A stretch of DNA of 14,233 nucleotides from an uncultured Lactobacillus sp. (lineage in GTDB: Bacteria; Bacillota; Bacilli; Lactobacillales; Lactobacillaceae), in NCBI GenBank assembly GCA_946482425.1, contig CAMLRO010000036.1:1-14233 (forward strand). The letters are read 5' to 3'. Shown piece by piece: positions 12,659-14,233 of the stretch. Position 1 is the first letter of the stretch. Every line of letters starts with the position of its first letter. Under the pieces are notes generated by a model, which was not told where the DNA came from, did not search any database, and saw only the letters and a list, made by a program, of their open reading frames with translations. Both the position numbers and the translations under genes were made by a program.

Positions 12659-13336
12659 ATGGAATTTTTATTAGATACAGCAAATATTGATGACATCAAA
12701 AAATACAAAGAAATTATTCCTTTATCTGGTGTTACTACCAATCCTTCAATAATTAAAAAAGAAGGCAAAGCCGATTTCTTTGACCGTTTAGCACAAATAA
12801 AAAAGCTAATTGGGGATAAACGTTCATTGCACGTTCAGGTGGTAGCCACTACTACTGAAGGGATAGTGGCTGACGCCCATGCAGTTTTAGCTAAGTTAGG
12901 AAAAGATGTTTATATCAAAATTCCGGTTAACCAAGCTGGTTTGGCAGCAATTAAAATATTGAAAAAAGAAAATGTGCGAATTACTGCAACCTCAATTTAT
13001 ACTGAACTTCAAGGCTTTCTTGCAATAGCTGCCGGCGCCGATTATTTAGCACCTTATTATAATAGAATGGAAAATAATAATATTGATGCAAATAAAGTTA
13101 TCAGCGACCTTAACCAAGTAATTAATCACGAACAGCGAAATACTAAAATTCTAGCTGCTAGTTTTCACACCGTCAGTCAAATAACCAGCGCAATTGCAAA
13201 CGGCGCGCAAGCTGTTACTGTAGCTCCCAGCTTTATTGCTGAAGGGCTGGAGTCACACCTTATTACAGATGCCATTTCAGACTTTACTTCTGACTGGGAA
13301 TCAATATTTGGCAAAACAACTATTTCGACATTATAA
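12659..13336 (+). CDS. Fructose-6-phosphate aldolase / small transaldolase (FSA/TalC family)
   Basis: This 225-residue class I (Schiff base) aldolase belongs to the small transaldolase family (E. coli FSA, 220 residues). Visible: LLDTAN with Asp6, GVTTNPS (24-30) with Asn28, YIKIPV with Schiff-base Lys87, and APYYNR (131-136) with Tyr133. Gln60 in VQVVATT and Tyr133 correspond to Gln59 and Tyr131 of FSA, not to the Glu/Phe of true transaldolases, so cleavage of a ketose-6-phosphate to a ketone such as dihydroxyacetone plus glyceraldehyde-3-phosphate is favoured. His170 stands where E. coli FSA has Lys (ASFKT). The ribosome site GGGGAGA (12644-12650) precedes the ATG. It is the last gene of the operon, before a terminator. 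Confidence 0.85.
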   Translation: MEFLLDTANIDDIKKYKEIIPLSGVTTNPSIIKKEGKADFFDRLAQIKKLIGDKRSLHVQVVATTTEGIVADAHAVLAKLGKDVYIKIPVNQAGLAAIKILKKENVRITATSIYTELQGFLAIAAGADYLAPYYNRMENNNIDANKVISDLNQVINHEQRNTKILAASFHTVSQITSAIANGAQAVTVAPSFIAEGLESHLITDAISDFTSDWESIFGKTTISTL

Positions 13337-13364
13337 AACTTGCAGGCAAATTAAATAGTAAGAT

Positions 13365-13393
13365 AAAAGATTGATTTAATTCAATCTTTTTTT
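13365..13393. terminator. Bidirectional intrinsic terminator between the sugar operon and tag
   Basis: AAAAGATTGA (13365-13374) pairs perfectly with TCAATCTTTT (13381-13390) around TTTAAT. On the + strand it is followed by T to 13393; on the minus strand the same hairpin comes directly after the tag stop and runs into TTTTATC. The 3' end of the + strand T run overlaps the tag stop codon (13392-13394). Confidence 0.85.
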
Positions 13394-13958
13394 ATCCGTG
13401 ATATTTAAACGGACAATTTTCTAAGTGATCATTGATTAAGCCAACTCCTTCTAAAAAAGAATAAATAATAACTGGACCCACAAACGTAAAGCCGTCTTTT
13501 TTCATTTGTCTAGCTAGTTTTTGTGCTACTTTATTTGTCGTTGGCACCTCTGAACTTGTTTGTGGATGGTGCATAATCGGCGTCTTAATGAATTGCTGTA
13601 GATAATGGGCAAAACTGCCATACTGTGCGTCAATAATTAAAAGGGCGCGGGCATTATTAATTGCCGCAGTGATTTTACGCTTGTTGCGGATAATTCCTTT
13701 ATCCTGCATTAATTGTTCAATATCGCTTGCTGACATTTGCGCAACTTCCTCTGGCACAAAGTTTTTAAAAGCTGTCCGAAAATGGGCCCGTTTATGCAAA
13801 ATGGTCGACCAGCTTAGGCCTGACTGAAATGATTCTAGCAGCAGCATCTCATACAAATAATGTTCATTTAAATTAAGTTTGCCCCATTCATGATCGTGAT
13901 AATCTTTAATTAAGGGATCATCGTGATCACTCCACGGGCAGCGAGTAATATTGTTCAT
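13392..13958 (-). CDS. tag: DNA-3-methyladenine glycosylase I (Tag)
   Basis: This 188-residue base-excision repair enzyme removes 3-methyladenine from alkylated DNA. It follows E. coli Tag closely: RCPW (6-9) with zinc ligand Cys7, YHDHEWG (20-26) with His21, LLLESFQSGLSW (39-50) with the key Glu42 and Trp50, KGIIRNKRKI (87-96), DGFTFVG (155-161) and NDHLENC (176-182) with zinc ligands His178 and Cys182. Length is normal. On the minus strand AAAGGAG lies just upstream of the ATG at 13958. It is convergent with the sugar operon and divergent from the gene at 14164, so it is an independent housekeeping gene. Confidence 0.95.
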   Translation of the reverse strand: MNNITRCPWSDHDDPLIKDYHDHEWGKLNLNEHYLYEMLLLESFQSGLSWSTILHKRAHFRTAFKNFVPEEVAQMSASDIEQLMQDKGIIRNKRKITAAINNARALLIIDAQYGSFAHYLQQFIKTPIMHHPQTSSEVPTTNKVAQKLARQMKKDGFTFVGPVIIYSFLEGVGLINDHLENCPFKYHG

Positions 13959-14129
13959 CTTTTTCTCCTTTGCTTTATCGTAGCGCTTAAAGATAAATAC
14001 GTAAAAAATATTTTTTTCTTTTTAAAAAAATATATTACTTAGAATTAATAAAATAATTGACTTTGACTGTATCAGTATTTAGAAAAGATAGAGAAACTTT
14101 TCCTTCAAGAAGTGCAATAGTAGTTTTTT
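13959..14129. other. AT-rich divergent intergenic region
   Basis: This region separates tag (minus) from the next + strand gene. Positions 14001-14036 are almost pure A/T, with ATATTTTTTT and AAAAAAATAT forming an AT-only palindrome. A tandem TTGACT (14057-14062, 14063-14068) looks like -35 elements on the + strand, with TAGAAA 17 bases after the first. No tag promoter can be picked confidently in this composition, and no gene is seen. Confidence 0.4.
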
Positions 14130-14138
14130 TGGTATAAT
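14130..14138 (+). promoter_or_regulatory. Extended -10 promoter of the right-edge gene
   Basis: TGGTATAAT has a perfect TATAAT (14133-14138) with a TGn extension. Transcription would start near 14145, only some eight bases before the ribosome site AGGAGG (14153-14158). No clear -35 is present at the proper distance. Confidence 0.65.
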
Positions 14139-14163
14139 ATATAATGAACTTTAGGAGGAAACC

Positions 14164-14233
14164 ATGGAGAAGTTAGAGATAGTAACTTTGGCCGATGACT
14201 TGGCCGCAAATCAAGAGAGTATTTTAAATAAAG
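14164..14233 (+). CDS. Partial gene at the right edge, product not recognised
   Basis: An ATG at 14164 stands behind a perfect ribosome site AGGAGG (14153-14158, five bases of spacing) and an extended -10 promoter. The frame is open for 23 codons to the window edge, beginning MEKLEIVTLADDLAANQES. That is too short to assign to a family. Promoter, ribosome site and open frame agree that a real gene starts here. Confidence 0.7.
   Translation, partial: MEKLEIVTLADDLAANQESILNK

Noticed and set aside
5925..13336. Naming the operon a galactitol or tagatose operon
   Set aside because: Gat-type IIC and a GatY-like aldolase alone do not fix the substrate; GatD-type dehydrogenase and tagatose-6-P kinase are missing.
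1..14233. tRNA or rRNA genes, CRISPR arrays, insertion sequences, phage attachment sites
   Set aside because: I looked for them and saw none: no cloverleaf with CCA-type ends, no regularly spaced repeats, no transposase or integrase frames.

Overview
The window looks like chromosomal DNA from a low-GC Gram-positive bacterium, most likely a Lactobacillus or a close relative. The DNA is AT-rich, ribosome sites are strong AAGGAG/GGAGG types, two genes start with TTG, the secreted binding proteins are lipoproteins, intrinsic terminators are plentiful, and a PRD-type PTS regulator and a cre-like site are present. This assignment is inference; no rRNA or other marker is in the window.

Left part (1-672): a monocistronic universal stress protein gene with an extended -10 promoter and its own terminator. 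Positions 673-1118 are a 446-base gene-free stretch. It holds a good promoter (771-799), a foldable leader of about 137 nt ending in an intrinsic terminator (903-942), two tiny ORFs behind a perfect ribosome site, and a 10-bp inverted repeat just ahead of the first phnD. This is the most RNA-like part of the window.

Middle (1119-5773): a phosphonate/phosphite-type ABC importer. phnD1 stands alone behind the structured leader. A 48-codon cationic small ORF then precedes a tightly packed phnD2-phnC-phnE1-phnE2 operon with a strong terminator. The two binding proteins align without gaps over 308 residues (222 identical, counted by hand) but differ sharply in the loop expected to hold the oxyanion. 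No gene for phosphonate breakdown is present.

Right part (5789-13393): one ten-gene operon on the + strand with small gaps or overlaps throughout. Order: PRD/EIIB transcription regulator, a separate degenerate EIIA-like protein, then PTS IIA (GatA type), class II aldolase (GatY/KbaY type), short TIM-like isomerase, YjbQ/UPF0047 protein, PTS IIC and IIB (GatC, GatB), a SIS-domain sugar-phosphate isomerase without CBS domains, and a fructose-6-phosphate-aldolase-like protein. Inferred logic: a sugar is imported and phosphorylated by GatABC, isomerised by the SIS protein, cleaved by one or both aldolases, and the short product is isomerised by the TIM-like enzyme. There is no dehydrogenase or kinase, so this is not a standard galactitol pathway, and the substrate is unknown. 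This operon is the best candidate for an undescribed system. Its control region carries a promoter, a cre-like site and a perfect 14-bp inverted repeat.

After a probably bidirectional terminator, tag (3-methyladenine DNA glycosylase I) lies on the minus strand, and the start of an unrecognised + strand gene is cut by the right edge.
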